This document shows, piece by piece, positions 35,041 to 35,447 of a stretch of DNA of 35,447 nt. The notes below the pieces were generated by a model, which did not search any database, had not been told where the DNA came from, and was given only the letters and a program-made list of their open reading frames with translations. Each line of letters starts with the position of its first letter. The first letter of the stretch is position 1. Origin of the DNA: Chloroflexota bacterium (GTDB lineage: Bacteria > Chloroflexota > Limnocylindria > Limnocylindrales > CSP1-4); contig PMXR01000048.1 in the NCBI GenBank assembly GCA_003171035.1, positions 1 through 35,447 on the forward strand, written 5' to 3'. A program made the translations under genes and the position numbers.

Positions 35041-35447
35041 ATGATTCCCTCGCTCCCCGGCCTGCTCCAGGCCCTCAGCCTCTTTGCCGTCGCGATCCTG
35101 CTGACACGGCCGCTCGGCGGCTACATGCGCAAGGTCTTCGACGGCGAGCGAGTCTTCATCTCGCCCGTCATCCGGCCGATCGAACGCGGCATCTACAAGG
35201 TCATGCGCATCGACGAGAACGTCGAGCAGCGCTGGCCCGCATACGCGGTGTCGGTCCTGGTCTTCTCGTTCGTGTGCATCCTGGCCCTGTACCTCCAGCA
35301 GCGGTTGCAGACGTACCTGCCACTCAGCACGACAGGTGCCTCCGGAGTCGGCAACGTCAATCCCGACCTCGCCTACAACACCGCCGTCAGCTTCGACACG
35401 AACACGAACTGGCAGAACTACCTGGGCGAGACGACGATGACGTACCT
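35041..35447 (+). CDS. kdpA: Potassium-transporting ATPase subunit KdpA, N-terminal part, truncated by window end
   Basis: MIPSLPGLLQALSLFAVAILLTRPLGGYMRKVFDGERVFISPVIRPIERGIYKVMRIDENVEQRWPAYAVSVLVFSFVCILALYLQQRLQTYLPL...NVNPDLAYNTAVSFDTNTNWQNYLGETTMTY. Confidence 0.97.
   Translation, partial: MIPSLPGLLQALSLFAVAILLTRPLGGYMRKVFDGERVFISPVIRPIERGIYKVMRIDENVEQRWPAYAVSVLVFSFVCILALYLQQRLQTYLPLSTTGASGVGNVNPDLAYNTAVSFDTNTNWQNYLGETTMTY

Overview
High-GC bacterial chromosomal window, about 35.4 kb. Codon use and gene content suggest a Chloroflexota-like organism, but this is inference only. It looks mostly like core genome. I found no CRISPR array, phage module or intact transposon. Recognisable loci, left to right: a partial tRNA-Lys; an S41 protease; an initiator tRNA-fMet; small stress-type proteins (GlsB/YeaQ, CsbD, DUF5661, cupin, DUF2255); a large hybrid histidine kinase with a REC-only partner; a DksA/TraR zinc-finger protein; a YHS protein and a ferredoxin; a BtuF-like protein; a proline-related run (proC, PIG-L deacetylase, S9 peptidase, proline dehydrogenase); an EamA transporter; a comEA-comEC-HD-holA cluster; a 455-aa protein I cannot assign; leuS; a tetR divergent from a small Cys-rich protein; and a kdp potassium-uptake locus running off the right edge. 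Several short genes are missing from the ORF track: CsbD, YHS, a 30-aa membrane peptide, KdpF, and the start of KdpA. The most interesting non-coding signal is a pair of long hairpins at 17868-17972 and 26315-26393. They share a conserved purine-rich internal loop and an inner GGCGAC/GTCGCC stem, but their outer stems differ and remain base-paired. Both lie just downstream of a minus-strand stop codon, which suggests an undescribed multicopy structured 3'-UTR or terminator-like element. Other leads are a recurrent leaderless-promoter signature, a 34-bp duplicated gene end next to tRNA-fMet, a 15-bp inverted repeat that bounds a truncated ORF, and the unusual architecture of the kdp locus.
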